DNA of 64,000 nucleotides from Bacteroidota bacterium (lineage in GTDB: Bacteria > Bacteroidota > Bacteroidia > Sphingobacteriales > Sphingobacteriaceae). The stretch lies in contig JAEXHI010000022.1 of NCBI GenBank assembly GCA_023450085.1, forward strand, positions 310,001 through 374,000. Reading direction: 5' to 3'. Position 1 is the stretch's first letter; every line of letters starts with the position of its first letter. The notes below the pieces were generated by a model. It saw only the letters and a program-made list of their open reading frames with translations, did no database searches and was not told where the DNA came from. Positions 9,780-17,922 of this stretch are shown here, piece by piece. The position numbers and the translations under genes were made by a program.

Positions 9780-10667
9780 TTAATGGTTTAACTTATTTCT
9801 CTGGTTTAAAAAATCTCTTAATGCTTGGTCAAGTGCTTCATTGGTATTCAGCGTTCTGTAGTAGATATTCCTGTTCAGCATTTCCTTTCTAGTATTTTGT
9901 AGGTACTCGAACATCCTTTCTTGATAGGCACTTTTTGCCTTTTTCTGATCTAACTGGATGATTTGTCCACTTTCTAAATCTTCAAAGGATGAAAAGCCCT
10001 TAAAATCAAGCTCCAGTTCGTTATTGGAAAGAAGGTGAAACACTAAAATCTCATGTTTTAAAGGCAATAACGTATCCAATAGTTTCAGCAGTTCAGCATC
10101 TTGTTGGTAAAAATCAGTGAAGAAAACCAAAAGCTCTTTCTTACGTGGGCCAGCAAAAATTTCTTTGTATTGGATTTGTTGGGTAAAGCTGCCTTCGGGC
10201 TTTATGTTTTCCAATTGATAGAACAAGCGGCTCAGGTGTTGGAAATCTTGACGAGTGTTCATGGCAAACAATCCCGTGTTTTTGAAGATATATAAACCTA
10301 CTGCATCGCCCTGTAAATTGGCTAAATACGCCAAAGAAGCAGCGGCATAACGGGCATAATCCATTTTGGTTTGCTGTCCATCGCTGTGGTTCATGGATGC
10401 GCTGGCATCTACCAATAAACGGACAGAAATGCTGGTTTCCAGCTCCGATTCCCTGATGTAATAACGATCTGAACGGGCAAACATCTTCCAGTCTAAGGAA
10501 CGCAAATCGTCGCCAGCTTGGTAACTTCTGTACTGACTAAACTCCATGCCAGCTCCTTTAATGGTGCTTTTGTTAATCCCATGCATAAAGCCATCTATCG
10601 TAGCTTTTGCGGCTAACGATAAAGGTTTGATGGCCATTAATACTTTAGGATCTAGCAGCTTGCTCAT
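9780..10667 (-). CDS. DUF58 protein with vWA-like domain
   Basis: A 295-residue soluble protein with the DUF58 signature: FSQYRSYQAGDDLRSLDWKM near residues 43-62, then a vWA-type MIDAS motif DASASM at 87-92. It starts within the stop codon of moxR (overlap TAATG, one shared base), so the two are translationally coupled. MoxR-type AAA+ ATPases and DUF58/vWA proteins act together as chaperone-like systems that install metals or assemble complexes; this is family knowledge. The client here is unknown. The length is usual for the family. Confidence 0.93.
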   Translation of the reverse strand: MSKLLDPKVLMAIKPLSLAAKATIDGFMHGINKSTIKGAGMEFSQYRSYQAGDDLRSLDWKMFARSDRYYIRESELETSISVRLLVDASASMNHSDGQQTKMDYARYAAASLAYLANLQGDAVGLYIFKNTGLFAMNTRQDFQHLSRLFYQLENIKPEGSFTQQIQYKEIFAGPRKKELLVFFTDFYQQDAELLKLLDTLLPLKHEILVFHLLSNNELELDFKGFSSFEDLESGQIIQLDQKKAKSAYQERMFEYLQNTRKEMLNRNIYYRTLNTNEALDQALRDFLNQRNKLNH

Positions 10668-11665
10668 TAGATGCTGTTTTTGGGCCTTGATATGGCTTTC
10701 AATAATTCGTCGGTAGCTTTGTCTGCAGTGATATTCTCGGCATCTGCCTTGAAATTCATCAATACCCTATGACGGAGTACAGGATAGGCCATAGTTTGCA
10801 GGTCTTCCATCACTACTGCATATCTGCCTTTAAATAGCGCACGGGCTTTTGCGGTTAAAATCAATGCCTGTCCAGCACGAGGACCAGCGCCCCAACGTAC
10901 CCATTCTTTAATAAAAGGTACGGTAGTGGTTTCAGGTCTGGTGGCGCGAACTAATTCACTAGTAAAGCTAATAAGGTCGTCGCTGATACTTACCTCACGG
11001 GTAAGCTTTTGCAATTGTTTAATTTCTTCGGCACCAATAATGGCGTTTACTTTGGCCTGCTTAGCACCTGTAGTGCTGCTTAAAATCTTGGTTTCTTCGG
11101 CAGCAGTAGGGTAGCCTATTTTAATGTAAAGTAAAAAGCGGTCTAACTGGGCTTCGGGTAAAGGATAAGTTCCCGCTTGCTCTATGGGGTTTTGCGTAGC
11201 CAATATAAAAAACGGTCGGTCTAAAGGATAGGTTTGTCCCGCATAGGTCACTTCAAATTCCTGCATAGCTTCCAGTAAAGCCGACTGCGTTTTAGGAGGT
11301 GTGCGGTTTACCTCATCGGCCAATATGATATTGGCAAACAATGGTCCCTTGTTAAATTTAAAAAAACGTTTTCCAGTGCTATGGTCTTCCTCCAAAATTT
11401 CAGTGCCAATAATGTCGGTAGGCATTAAGTCTGGTGTAAACTGTATGCGCCTAAATGAAAGGTCTAATGCTTGGGCCATGGTGCGTACCATTAAAGTTTT
11501 GGCCAAACCTGGCACACCTTCCAGTAAGCAATGTCCGCTAGCCATTAAGGCAATCAGCATTTCGTCAATAATCTCGTCTTGCCCTACAATTACCTTCTGG
11601 ATTTCAGTTTTTAAGGAAGTAATTTTTTGAATAAGGTTGTTTAGGTTGTCGGTTGAAATTTCCAC
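10667..11665 (-). CDS. moxR: MoxR-family AAA+ ATPase
   Basis: A 332-residue AAA+ ATPase of the MoxR family. Walker A is GVPGLAKT (residues 50-57); Walker B is IILADE (113-118), followed by the family signature VNRTPPKTQSALLEAMQE. The start is GTG at 11665. It is the first gene of a five-gene operon (moxR, DUF58, BatA-like, DUF4175-like, membrane protein), with overlaps or gaps below 10 nt. A near-consensus -7 box AAGATTTG lies about 9 nt upstream of the start, so the leader would be very short. MoxR proteins drive ATP-dependent maturation of protein complexes. Confidence 0.95.
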   Translation of the reverse strand: MEISTDNLNNLIQKITSLKTEIQKVIVGQDEIIDEMLIALMASGHCLLEGVPGLAKTLMVRTMAQALDLSFRRIQFTPDLMPTDIIGTEILEEDHSTGKRFFKFNKGPLFANIILADEVNRTPPKTQSALLEAMQEFEVTYAGQTYPLDRPFFILATQNPIEQAGTYPLPEAQLDRFLLYIKIGYPTAAEETKILSSTTGAKQAKVNAIIGAEEIKQLQKLTREVSISDDLISFTSELVRATRPETTTVPFIKEWVRWGAGPRAGQALILTAKARALFKGRYAVVMEDLQTMAYPVLRHRVLMNFKADAENITADKATDELLKAISRPKNSI

Positions 11666-11817
11666 GCAGCAAATCTTTAGTTAAATAGCAATTGATATCT
11701 CAATATAGCGTATATGTAAACGAAAAATGAAGCAGATTTTAAAGAATATCAAAAAAATTACAACATTAGCTAACTATAAAATGGTGTTTAGCGAAAAAAT
11801 GGCCTTAATTTAGGTTG

Positions 11818-12456
11818 ATGTATCAGTTGAAGTTTACGTTTGCTAGGATCAAATATACCTCGGGCGACTGGGATACGGATCAGCGTATGCCTGCCAATGT
11901 GCTCAATTCGCTATTGGAGTATACTACCATTCCCTTAGAACCAGAAGAGAAGATTGTAGAGTTGAGCAGTGCCGATATTTTTAAATATCCTTTTTGTTAT
12001 TTAAGCGGACATAAACTGGTACAGTTTAATCGACAAGAAGCGGCTAACTTTAAAAATTATATCAACAATGGCGGCTTTGTTTTTGTAGATGATTGTAACC
12101 ACGATATCGATGGCCTGTTTGCTCGTTCCTTTGAAACCCAAATGGCCAATCTTTTTGGACCCAATGCCTTAAAGAAGATCCCTAATAACCATGCCCTTTA
12201 TAGTGCTTTCTTTAAATTTGAGAAAGGCCCGCCCGCTACTTCATTTGAATTGAATGGCTGGGGTGATGATTTGGTGCATGATTATTTGAAAGCCATTACC
12301 GTCAATGGACGCATTGGCGTTTTATATAGTAATAAAGATTACGGCTGCGAATGGGACTATGATTTCAGAAACAAACGCTTTTTAGCTGAAGACAATACCA
12401 AATTTGCAGTTAACATTATCATGTACGCTATGGGCGTTAATAATTCTAGGAGCTAG
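11818..12456 (+). CDS. DUF4159 protein
   Basis: A protein of 212 residues (from ATG 11818; a TTG one codon earlier is less likely). It matches DUF4159: FTFARIKYTSGDWDTDQR at the start, then GGFVFVDDCNHD in the middle, where the fold resembles a glutamine-amidotransferase-like Rossmann domain. It lacks a signal peptide, whereas many DUF4159 proteins are exported. It is divergent from the moxR operon. DUF4159 genes are commonly found in or beside moxR/BatA clusters, which supports a shared function. A weak -7 box TAATTTAG lies at 11806-11813, giving almost no leader. No biochemical function is known to me. Confidence 0.88.
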   Translation: MYQLKFTFARIKYTSGDWDTDQRMPANVLNSLLEYTTIPLEPEEKIVELSSADIFKYPFCYLSGHKLVQFNRQEAANFKNYINNGGFVFVDDCNHDIDGLFARSFETQMANLFGPNALKKIPNNHALYSAFFKFEKGPPATSFELNGWGDDLVHDYLKAITVNGRIGVLYSNKDYGCEWDYDFRNKRFLAEDNTKFAVNIIMYAMGVNNSRS

Positions 12457-12541
12457 GTATTTAGTGGTTAGTTGCTAGGAACTAGGAATTAGGTACTAGG
12501 AACTAATTATGGCGAAAACCGATGAGGTTTATAGATAAAAA

Positions 12542-12574
12542 AGACTTACGAAGTTTTCAAAACTTCGTAAGTCT
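12542..12574. terminator. Perfect 16-bp palindrome, likely bidirectional terminator
   Basis: Arms AGACTTACGAAGTTTT (12542-12557) and AAAACTTCGTAAGTCT (12559-12574) are perfectly complementary around a single central C. As RNA this must open a small loop, leaving a strong hairpin. It lies 86 nt after the DUF4159 gene. Confidence 0.6.
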
Positions 12575-12634
12575 CTATAGCTTGTCATCCGAACTTACCT
12601 GTACCGACTCTCCGGTAAGGAATCTCATATGGAC

Positions 12635-12667
12635 AAACCTCACAGGTTTATAAAACCTGCGAGGTTT
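12635..12667. repeat. 15-bp inverted repeat
   Basis: AAACCTCACAGGTTT (12635-12649) pairs with AAACCTGCGAGGTTT (12653-12667) with one mismatch. Each arm is itself nearly palindromic, so it can form either one long or two short hairpins. Confidence 0.6.
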
Positions 12668-12680
12668 TATAAACAAAAAA

Positions 12681-12709
12681 GCTTGCAAAGTTATTTAAAC
12701 TTCGCAAGC
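12681..12709. terminator. Hairpin downstream of the aminotransferase gene
   Basis: GCTTGCAAAGTT (12681-12692) pairs with AACTTCGCAAGC (12698-12709) with one mismatch and a short A/T loop. On the plus strand it is preceded by AAAAAA, so on the minus strand the hairpin is followed by a T run. This fits termination of the minus-strand aminotransferase gene. Confidence 0.6.
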
Positions 12710-12763
12710 CTCCAATTTATATAATTCCTTAATCACTAGTTCCTAACTTCTAACCACTAGTAA

Positions 12764-13963
12764 CTAGTTAACCCTTCCCGGATACTGTTGTAAAGCAAGC
12801 GTTAAACAGTCCATTGCAGCATTTAAATCATCTATATTAAGTACATAAGCCATACGCACTTCATTTTTACCAGAGCCTGGCGACGAGTAAAAACCAGTAG
12901 CAGGAGCCATCATCACCGTAGCATTGTTGTGCTCAAACTTTTCTAAAATCCACTGACAAAATTTGTCGGCATCATCAATAGGAAATTTAGCCACTACATA
13001 AAACGCACCACCTGGATTTGGACAGAAAACACCTTCAATATTGTTTAATCTATTTACTAAGGTATCTCTACGCAAAGTATATTCCTTATTTACCGTTTCG
13101 AAATAGCTATCAGGAGTGTCTACAGCAGCAGCGCCAGCAATTTGTTCTACCATTCCTGGACTTAAACGTGCTTGCGCAAATTTTAATCCCGAAGCAATTA
13201 CTTCTTTGTTTTTGGTGATTAAACAGCCTAAACGAGCACCACAAGCGCTATAACGTTTAGAAACAGTGTCCATTACCACTACGTTTTCATCTAACCCGTC
13301 AAGGTGCATTGGCGAAATAAACTCGCGACCATCATAGCAAAACTCACGGTAAGCCTCATCAGAGAACAAGAACAAATCGTATTTTACGCACAGTTCCTTT
13401 AAAGCCTCAAGTTCTTCTCTTGAATATAAGTAACCTGTTGGGTTGTTAGGGTTACAAATGATAATTGCCTTTGTTTTTTCGGTAATCAGTTTTTCAAACT
13501 CGGCAATAGGAGGTAGGGCAAAACCATTATCAATGTAAGATAAAATTGGTTTAACCACAACGTTGCTCATACAAGCAAAACCATTATAGTTTGCGTAGAA
13601 AGGCTCAGGAATAATGATTTCATCACCTTCGTTAACGCAAGTTTGCATCGCTATGGTAATGGCCTCTGAACCACCAACGGTTACTAAAATATTTTCAGGA
13701 CTAATGTTGTAGCCTAGTTTGTTGTAATATTCAGTTAGCTTTTTTCTGTAAGCTAAAGTTCCTTCAGAAGGGGTATAGGCCCAAACATTAAAATCAATGT
13801 TTTTAACGGCATTTAGCATTCCCTCAGGAGTTTCTATATCTGGTTGGCCTATATTAAGGTGATATACCTTTTTTCCAGCAGCCTTTGCCTGATCGGCAAA
13901 AGGAGTAAGTTTTCTAATGGGTGAAGCGGGCATTTGAAGCCCTTTTTCTGATATCTTTGGCAT
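12764..13963 (-). CDS. Class I/II PLP-dependent aminotransferase
   Basis: A 399-residue fold-type I aminotransferase of the aspartate aminotransferase group. NIGQPDIETP lies near the N-terminus, NPNNPTGYLY in the middle, the PLP-binding lysine in DTVSKRYSACGARLG, and a C-terminal GSGKNEVRMAYVLN with the substrate-carboxylate arginine. The start is ATG 13963 (MPKISEKG). An in-frame start at 13993 would place a consensus -7 box inside the gene and adds residues unlike the family. It may serve as the aromatic or aspartate aminotransferase missing from the pheA cluster; this is inference. The gene is monocistronic between a terminator and the palindrome array. Confidence 0.92.
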   Translation of the reverse strand: MPKISEKGLQMPASPIRKLTPFADQAKAAGKKVYHLNIGQPDIETPEGMLNAVKNIDFNVWAYTPSEGTLAYRKKLTEYYNKLGYNISPENILVTVGGSEAITIAMQTCVNEGDEIIIPEPFYANYNGFACMSNVVVKPILSYIDNGFALPPIAEFEKLITEKTKAIIICNPNNPTGYLYSREELEALKELCVKYDLFLFSDEAYREFCYDGREFISPMHLDGLDENVVVMDTVSKRYSACGARLGCLITKNKEVIASGLKFAQARLSPGMVEQIAGAAAVDTPDSYFETVNKEYTLRRDTLVNRLNNIEGVFCPNPGGAFYVVAKFPIDDADKFCQWILEKFEHNNATVMMAPATGFYSSPGSGKNEVRMAYVLNIDDLNAAMDCLTLALQQYPGRVN

Positions 13964-13968
13964 AGGGG

Positions 13969-13976
13969 CAAAAATA
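13969..13976 (-). promoter_or_regulatory. -7 box of the aminotransferase promoter
   Basis: On the minus strand the sequence reads TATTTTTG, an exact TAnnTTTG Bacteroidota -7 element. Only 5 nt separate it from ATG 13963, so the transcript would be leaderless or nearly so. It overlaps the tail of the DUF1573 terminator. Confidence 0.6.
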
Positions 13977-13978
13977 TA

Positions 13979-14005
13979 AAAACCCCGTTGCAATAACGAG
14001 GTTTT
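13979..14005 (-). terminator. Intrinsic terminator of the DUF1573 gene
   Basis: On the minus strand AAAACCTCGTT, loop ATTGC, AACGGGGTTTT form an 11-bp stem with one G-T pair, followed by a T-rich tail. It is placed 29 nt after the DUF1573 stop codon. Confidence 0.8.
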
Positions 14006-14033
14006 TACTAAATATTAATGTAATAAATAGGTT

Positions 14034-14426
14034 CTATTTGCTTGCGGCAGCTACGCTTTCGCCTTTTAAATAAAGCACTTTAGTAGTAGTTCTAGCGTTT
14101 GATGTAACGGTAATAGCTACATTAAATGGCGCTGGAGAACCTGATTTTTTTACGGTAACCTTAATGAAACCTTTTTCGCCTTTTTTAACTGGTGTTTGCG
14201 TGTACTCACCAACTGTACAGCCACAAGTAGGCTCTACTTTCGAAATAATTAATGGTGCATCACCCTCATTGGTGAAATTGAATGTGTAAGAAACGGCTGC
14301 ATCTAGCTTAATCTTTCCTAAATCGTGTGATTCAGATTCGAATTTAAATTCTGCTGGTTTTGTTTGAGCGTTAGCTGCAAACCCTAAGCCAACAACGGTA
14401 ACCAATAACAATAATAGCTTTTTCAT
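14034..14426 (-). CDS. DUF1573 secreted protein
   Basis: A 130-residue protein with a clear Sec signal peptide (about 1-20, cleavage near ANAQ) and one DUF1573 domain. The family signature KVEPTCGCTVGEY (about residues 64-76) holds the CxC pair. DUF1573 proteins are very common in Bacteroidota and adopt an Ig-like beta fold; their role is uncertain. The gene has its own promoter and terminator and is divergent from the E1 dehydrogenase gene. Confidence 0.93.
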   Translation of the reverse strand: MKKLLLLLVTVVGLGFAANAQTKPAEFKFESESHDLGKIKLDAAVSYTFNFTNEGDAPLIISKVEPTCGCTVGEYTQTPVKKGEKGFIKVTVKKSGSPAPFNVAITVTSNARTTTKVLYLKGESVAAASK

Positions 14427-14454
14427 GTCTGCTGATTTGAGTTTAGTATATACA

Positions 14455-14462
14455 CAAATTTA
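14455..14462 (-). promoter_or_regulatory. -7 box of the DUF1573 promoter
   Basis: The minus strand reads TAAATTTG, an exact TAnnTTTG match, 28 nt upstream of the start at 14426. A clear -33 TTG at the usual spacing is not obvious. Confidence 0.55.
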
Positions 14463-14537
14463 TGTTTTATAATTCAAAACAAAAAGCATTCCAAATATTA
14501 TTTGGGGCTTTCGTTCAGGTAGAATAAGAAAGAATTG

Positions 14538-14545
14538 TATCTTTG
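14538..14545 (+). promoter_or_regulatory. -7 box of the E1 dehydrogenase promoter
   Basis: TATCTTTG is an exact TAnnTTTG match. It lies 22 nt upstream of ATG 14568, giving a leader of roughly 15 nt. It decides the start: an in-frame TTG at 14535 would place the promoter box inside the coding region. Confidence 0.65.
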
Positions 14546-14567
14546 CCACCTAACCAACTTCTTGCTT

Positions 14568-16991
14568 ATGATTTCATCAGGGAAAATTATTACCAATGAG
14601 ATTGACGCTTCAGAACTGAGTTTTGAAGACTTTAAAGCCATCGTGATAAACGACTACAAAATTGCTGTAGAAAGCCGTCAGGCGAGTTTATTAGGCCGAA
14701 AAGAGGTGCTCACGGGTAAAGCTAAATTTGGAATATTTGGCGACGGTAAGGAAGTACCACAGCTGGCCATGGCCAAAGTTTTTAAGAACGGCGATTGGCG
14801 TGCGGGCTATTATAGGGACCAAACTTTTGCTTTTGCAACAGGCATATCTACCCTTAAAGAATTTTTCGCACAGTTGTACGCCAATCCAGACGTCAATGCG
14901 GATCCAGCATCGGCAGGCAGACAAATGAATAGCCACTTTTCTACACGTTCTTTAAATGAAGACGGTACGTGGAAAAATCTTACGGAAGTAAAAAATAGCT
15001 CAGCAGATATCTCTACAACAGGTGGCCAAATGGCTCGTTTAGTAGGTTTGGCTTATGCTTCTAAATTATTCAAACAAAATAAGGAACTTGATTACCTAAA
15101 GAATTTTTCTGTAAATGGTAATGAGGTTGCTTTTGGTACTATTGGTAATGGCTCTACGTCAGAGGGTGTTTTCTTTGAAGCATTTAATGCGGCTGGAGTA
15201 TTACAGGTGCCGATGGCGATTTCTGTTTGGGACGATGGTTATGGAATTTCTGTACCTGCAAAATACCAAACTACTAAAGAAGATATTTCTGAAATCCTTA
15301 AAGGTTTCCAAAGAGAAGAGGGAACCAACGGTTACGAAATTTTCAAGGTAAAAGGATGGGACTATCCTGCTTTATGTGAAACTTATCTGAAAGCGATAGA
15401 GGTTTGCAGAAATGAACATGTGCCTGTTTTGATCCATGTAACTGAGGTTACGCAACCACAAGGGCACTCTACGTCTGGTTCACATGAACGTTATAAAAGC
15501 AAAGAGCGTTTGGAGTGGGAGCGTGAACACGATTGTATCGTTAAGATGCGTGAGTGGATGATCGAATCAGCTATTGCTACCAAAGAAGAGCTGGATGAAT
15601 TAGAAGAAACAGCCAAAAAGCACGTAAAAGAAGTACAAAAAGAAGCTTGGAACGAGTTTTTGGATACTATTAAGCAAGAACAGGCTGAAGTAGTGCGCAT
15701 GATCAATAACTTGGCCAATGGAGATCCAAGCTTATCGAAAATTGCAGCTCAATTAGCTTCTACACACGATGCTTTGCGTAAAGAAGTGGTTTCTGCCGCT
15801 CGAAAAGCGATCAGACAGAGTGTGAATACACCTACAGTTGAGCGTGAAACATTGATTAACTGGTACCAAGGAAAGACAGAATTCTTTACTGAATTATATA
15901 ACTCTAAACTTTTTACGGAAGGTTTAGAAAGTCCGTTTAAAGTGAACCATGTTGCTGCACAATACAGCGAAGATGGTAAAATGCTAGATGGTAGGGAAAT
16001 TTTGAATGCTTGCTTTGATGCTAATTTTGCCCGCGATGCAAGATTGCTTGCTTTTGGGGAAGATTTAGGAGCCATTGGCGATGTGAACCAAGGTTTTGCA
16101 GGTTTACAGGCTAAATATGGCGAATTGAGAGTAAGTGATGCAGGAATTAGAGAGGCTACTATTGTAGGGCAAGGGATAGGTTTGGCTATGAGAGGTTTAA
16201 AGCCTATTGCCGAAATACAATACCTTGATTATCTACTTTATGCGATTAATGTACTAAGTGATGATTTGGCAACTTTGTCTTACCGTACAAAAGCAGGTCA
16301 AAAAGCACCTTTAATTATCAGAAGTAGAGGGCATAGATTGGAAGGTATCTGGCATTCGGGTTCGCCTATGGGTATGATATTAGGTAGTTTGCGTGGTATG
16401 CACATTTGTGTGCCTCGTAACATGACTCAAGCTGCTGGAATGTACAATACTTTATTTAGGTCTGATGAGCCAGCTTTGGTGATTGAATGTTTAAATGGTT
16501 ATCGTTTAAAAGAAAAATTGCCTAATAACGTAGGAGAGTTTACGGTTCCTTTAGGCAAAGCTGAAATCATTAAAGAGGGAACTGACATTACCGTAGTGAG
16601 CTATGGCTCGACACTTAGATTGGTTGAGGAAGCAGCTGAAGAACTTTCTGCATTTGGAATTTCGATAGAAGTGATAGATGTACAGACTTTATTGCCTTTC
16701 GATGTAGACCACCTTTGTGCGAAATCGCTACAGAAAACAAATAAGTTATTGATTGTTGATGAAGATGTACCAGGTGGTGCGAGTGCCTTCATCCTTAAAA
16801 ATATTTTGGAAGACCAGAAGGGATACTATCTGTTAGATGGTAAGCCACAAACTTTAGCTGCAAAAGCCCACAGACCTCCTTATGGCTCTGATGGTGACTA
16901 TTTCTCTAAACCGTCGGTGGATGACATCATTGAAGTGGCTTATGCCATGATGAATGAGGGCAACCCAGAACGTTATCCAAAACTATATTAA
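14568..16991 (+). CDS. Fused E1 alpha/beta subunit of a 2-oxoacid dehydrogenase
   Basis: An 807-residue thiamine-diphosphate enzyme with an E1 alpha half (about 1-400; ThDP region GNGSTSEGVFFEAFN and DDGYGIS) fused to an E1 beta half (about 470-807; GEDLGAIGDVNQGF, GMRGLKPI-type and VPRNMTQAAGM segments). Such fusions are standard in Bacteroidota, annotated as branched-chain 2-oxoacid or 2-oxoisovalerate dehydrogenase E1. It decarboxylates the 2-oxoacid and passes the acyl group to an E2 lipoyl protein, not encoded here. Substrate range (branched-chain oxoacids or pyruvate) cannot be fixed from sequence. The gene is monocistronic with its own promoter and terminator. Confidence 0.93.
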   Translation: MISSGKIITNEIDASELSFEDFKAIVINDYKIAVESRQASLLGRKEVLTGKAKFGIFGDGKEVPQLAMAKVFKNGDWRAGYYRDQTFAFATGISTLKEFFAQLYANPDVNADPASAGRQMNSHFSTRSLNEDGTWKNLTEVKNSSADISTTGGQMARLVGLAYASKLFKQNKELDYLKNFSVNGNEVAFGTIGNGSTSEGVFFEAFNAAGVLQVPMAISVWDDGYGISVPAKYQTTKEDISEILKGFQREEGTNGYEIFKVKGWDYPALCETYLKAIEVCRNEHVPVLIHVTEVTQPQGHSTSGSHERYKSKERLEWEREHDCIVKMREWMIESAIATKEELDELEETAKKHVKEVQKEAWNEFLDTIKQEQAEVVRMINNLANGDPSLSKIAAQLASTHDALRKEVVSAARKAIRQSVNTPTVERETLINWYQGKTEFFTELYNSKLFTEGLESPFKVNHVAAQYSEDGKMLDGREILNACFDANFARDARLLAFGEDLGAIGDVNQGFAGLQAKYGELRVSDAGIREATIVGQGIGLAMRGLKPIAEIQYLDYLLYAINVLSDDLATLSYRTKAGQKAPLIIRSRGHRLEGIWHSGSPMGMILGSLRGMHICVPRNMTQAAGMYNTLFRSDEPALVIECLNGYRLKEKLPNNVGEFTVPLGKAEIIKEGTDITVVSYGSTLRLVEEAAEELSAFGISIEVIDVQTLLPFDVDHLCAKSLQKTNKLLIVDEDVPGGASAFILKNILEDQKGYYLLDGKPQTLAAKAHRPPYGSDGDYFSKPSVDDIIEVAYAMMNEGNPERYPKLY

Positions 16992-17015
16992 AGATTGATA
17001 AATGGGAATTATCAT

Positions 17016-17043
17016 AAAGGCGATAGAAATATCGCCTTTTTTG
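17016..17043 (+). terminator. Intrinsic terminator of the E1 gene
   Basis: AAAGGCGATA, loop GAAA, TATCGCCTTT and a T run: a 10-bp stem starting 24 nt after the E1 stop codon. Confidence 0.88.
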
Positions 17044-17114
17044 TTTTCTAGGAGTGTAGTTGAAATTATGTAGCCGATACGTAGGTTGGTTATTATCGCA
17101 GGCTGCCAAAAATG

Positions 17115-17272
17115 GCGTCATTTTGAGCAAAGTCGAGAACTGAAAGAAAGCGTAGCTAAATCTTTGGAGATGTATATGCGATTTGCAAGATTTCTCTCCA
17201 TGAAAATTAAGCGCTTTAGTTATAACATCGAAAGATTTACTCGACTACACTGTGTTTCGCTCGAATGACGTG
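17115..17272. repeat. Palindromic intergenic element, GTCAT/ATGAC family, copy 2
   Basis: The ends GCGTCATTTTGAGC (from 17115) and GCTCGAATGACG (to 17270) are inverted; AAATCTTTGGAGA and AGATTTCTCTCC inside are inverted too. It is longer than the other copies. It lies between the E1 terminator and the convergent DUF1684 gene. Confidence 0.7.
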
Positions 17273-17295
17273 GAACTGTTCTTAATAATCAAATA

Positions 17296-17913
17296 TTAAT
17301 TGCGATGCTTCTTCTCGCCAGTGTATTTTTGCTCACCAGCTTTAATAGCTAAAGCCAAATCATTTTCCTCAGGAGGAATAGGACAGCGATAACCATCGCT
17401 GTAAGCGCAATAAGGATTGTAGGCCTTGTTGAAATCCAATTCAATGCTTCCATTGGTAATGTTACCGCTTTTTAAATCGATATATCTGCCGCCTCCATAA
17501 GTTTCCTTGTTATTAGTTTGGTCTGTAAAAGGAAGAAAGAGATAATCTTTATAGGCCGGATTAGCCGATAGGGCCACATTTTTGTATAAAGTTAGTTGTG
17601 TAGGATTTCCGTTGAGGTTAAAATCAAGCTTTGCATAACGAATGTATTCAGCGGTGGTTCCTGCGTAAGTAGGCATTTTGAAAGCTTTTTCACCTTCTAA
17701 TAAAGTGACTTTAGCATTTACTTTGTAATTGCTGTCTGCTTCATAAAAGTGTAGATATTTTAAATCTCCTTCCTTAAGTGGCGAATGTTCATTGCTAACA
17801 AAATCTGCTTTGTATTTTTCACGGTGGGTTGCAATTTGTGCTTTAAAGCTTTGAGCGAAGGCTCCTAGATTTAAAACAAGTAACGACGCTAGCAAAATCA
17901 ATTTAACTTTCAT
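17296..17913 (-). CDS. DUF1684 secreted protein
   Basis: A 205-residue protein with a Sec signal peptide (about 1-20, cleavage near AFAQ) and the DUF1684 domain. Recognisable segments are FLPFTDQTNNKETYGGGRYIDL (about 128-149) and the C-terminal DFNKAYNPYCAYSDGYRCPIPPEEN, which ends in the family's conserved P-x-C-x-x-P-x-x-N region. The biochemical role of DUF1684 is not known to me. It lies downstream of the 243-bp tandem repeat and aroC on the minus strand, with no close operon partner. Confidence 0.92.
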   Translation of the reverse strand: MKVKLILLASLLVLNLGAFAQSFKAQIATHREKYKADFVSNEHSPLKEGDLKYLHFYEADSNYKVNAKVTLLEGEKAFKMPTYAGTTAEYIRYAKLDFNLNGNPTQLTLYKNVALSANPAYKDYLFLPFTDQTNNKETYGGGRYIDLKSGNITNGSIELDFNKAYNPYCAYSDGYRCPIPPEENDLALAIKAGEQKYTGEKKHRN

Positions 17914-17922
17914 CTTATAAAA

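Larger units (their letters stand above)
12457..12763. repeat. Gene-free palindrome array between convergent genes
   Basis: The 307-nt gap between two convergent genes holds several inverted repeats: 12542-12574, 12594-12619, 12635-12667 and 12681-12709. It is flanked by low-complexity TAGGAACTAG-type words on the left and ACTAGTTCCTAAC-type words on the right, which are themselves roughly inverted. No open frame is supported. It probably acts as a bidirectional transcription stop and has accumulated repetitive palindromes. Confidence 0.7.

Noticed and set aside
13964..13993. Aminotransferase starting at 13993
   Set aside because: The extension contains an exact -7 box and part of the terminator of the upstream gene.
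14535..14567. E1 gene starting at TTG 14535
   Set aside because: A consensus -7 box TATCTTTG lies inside this extension, and the added residues do not match the family.
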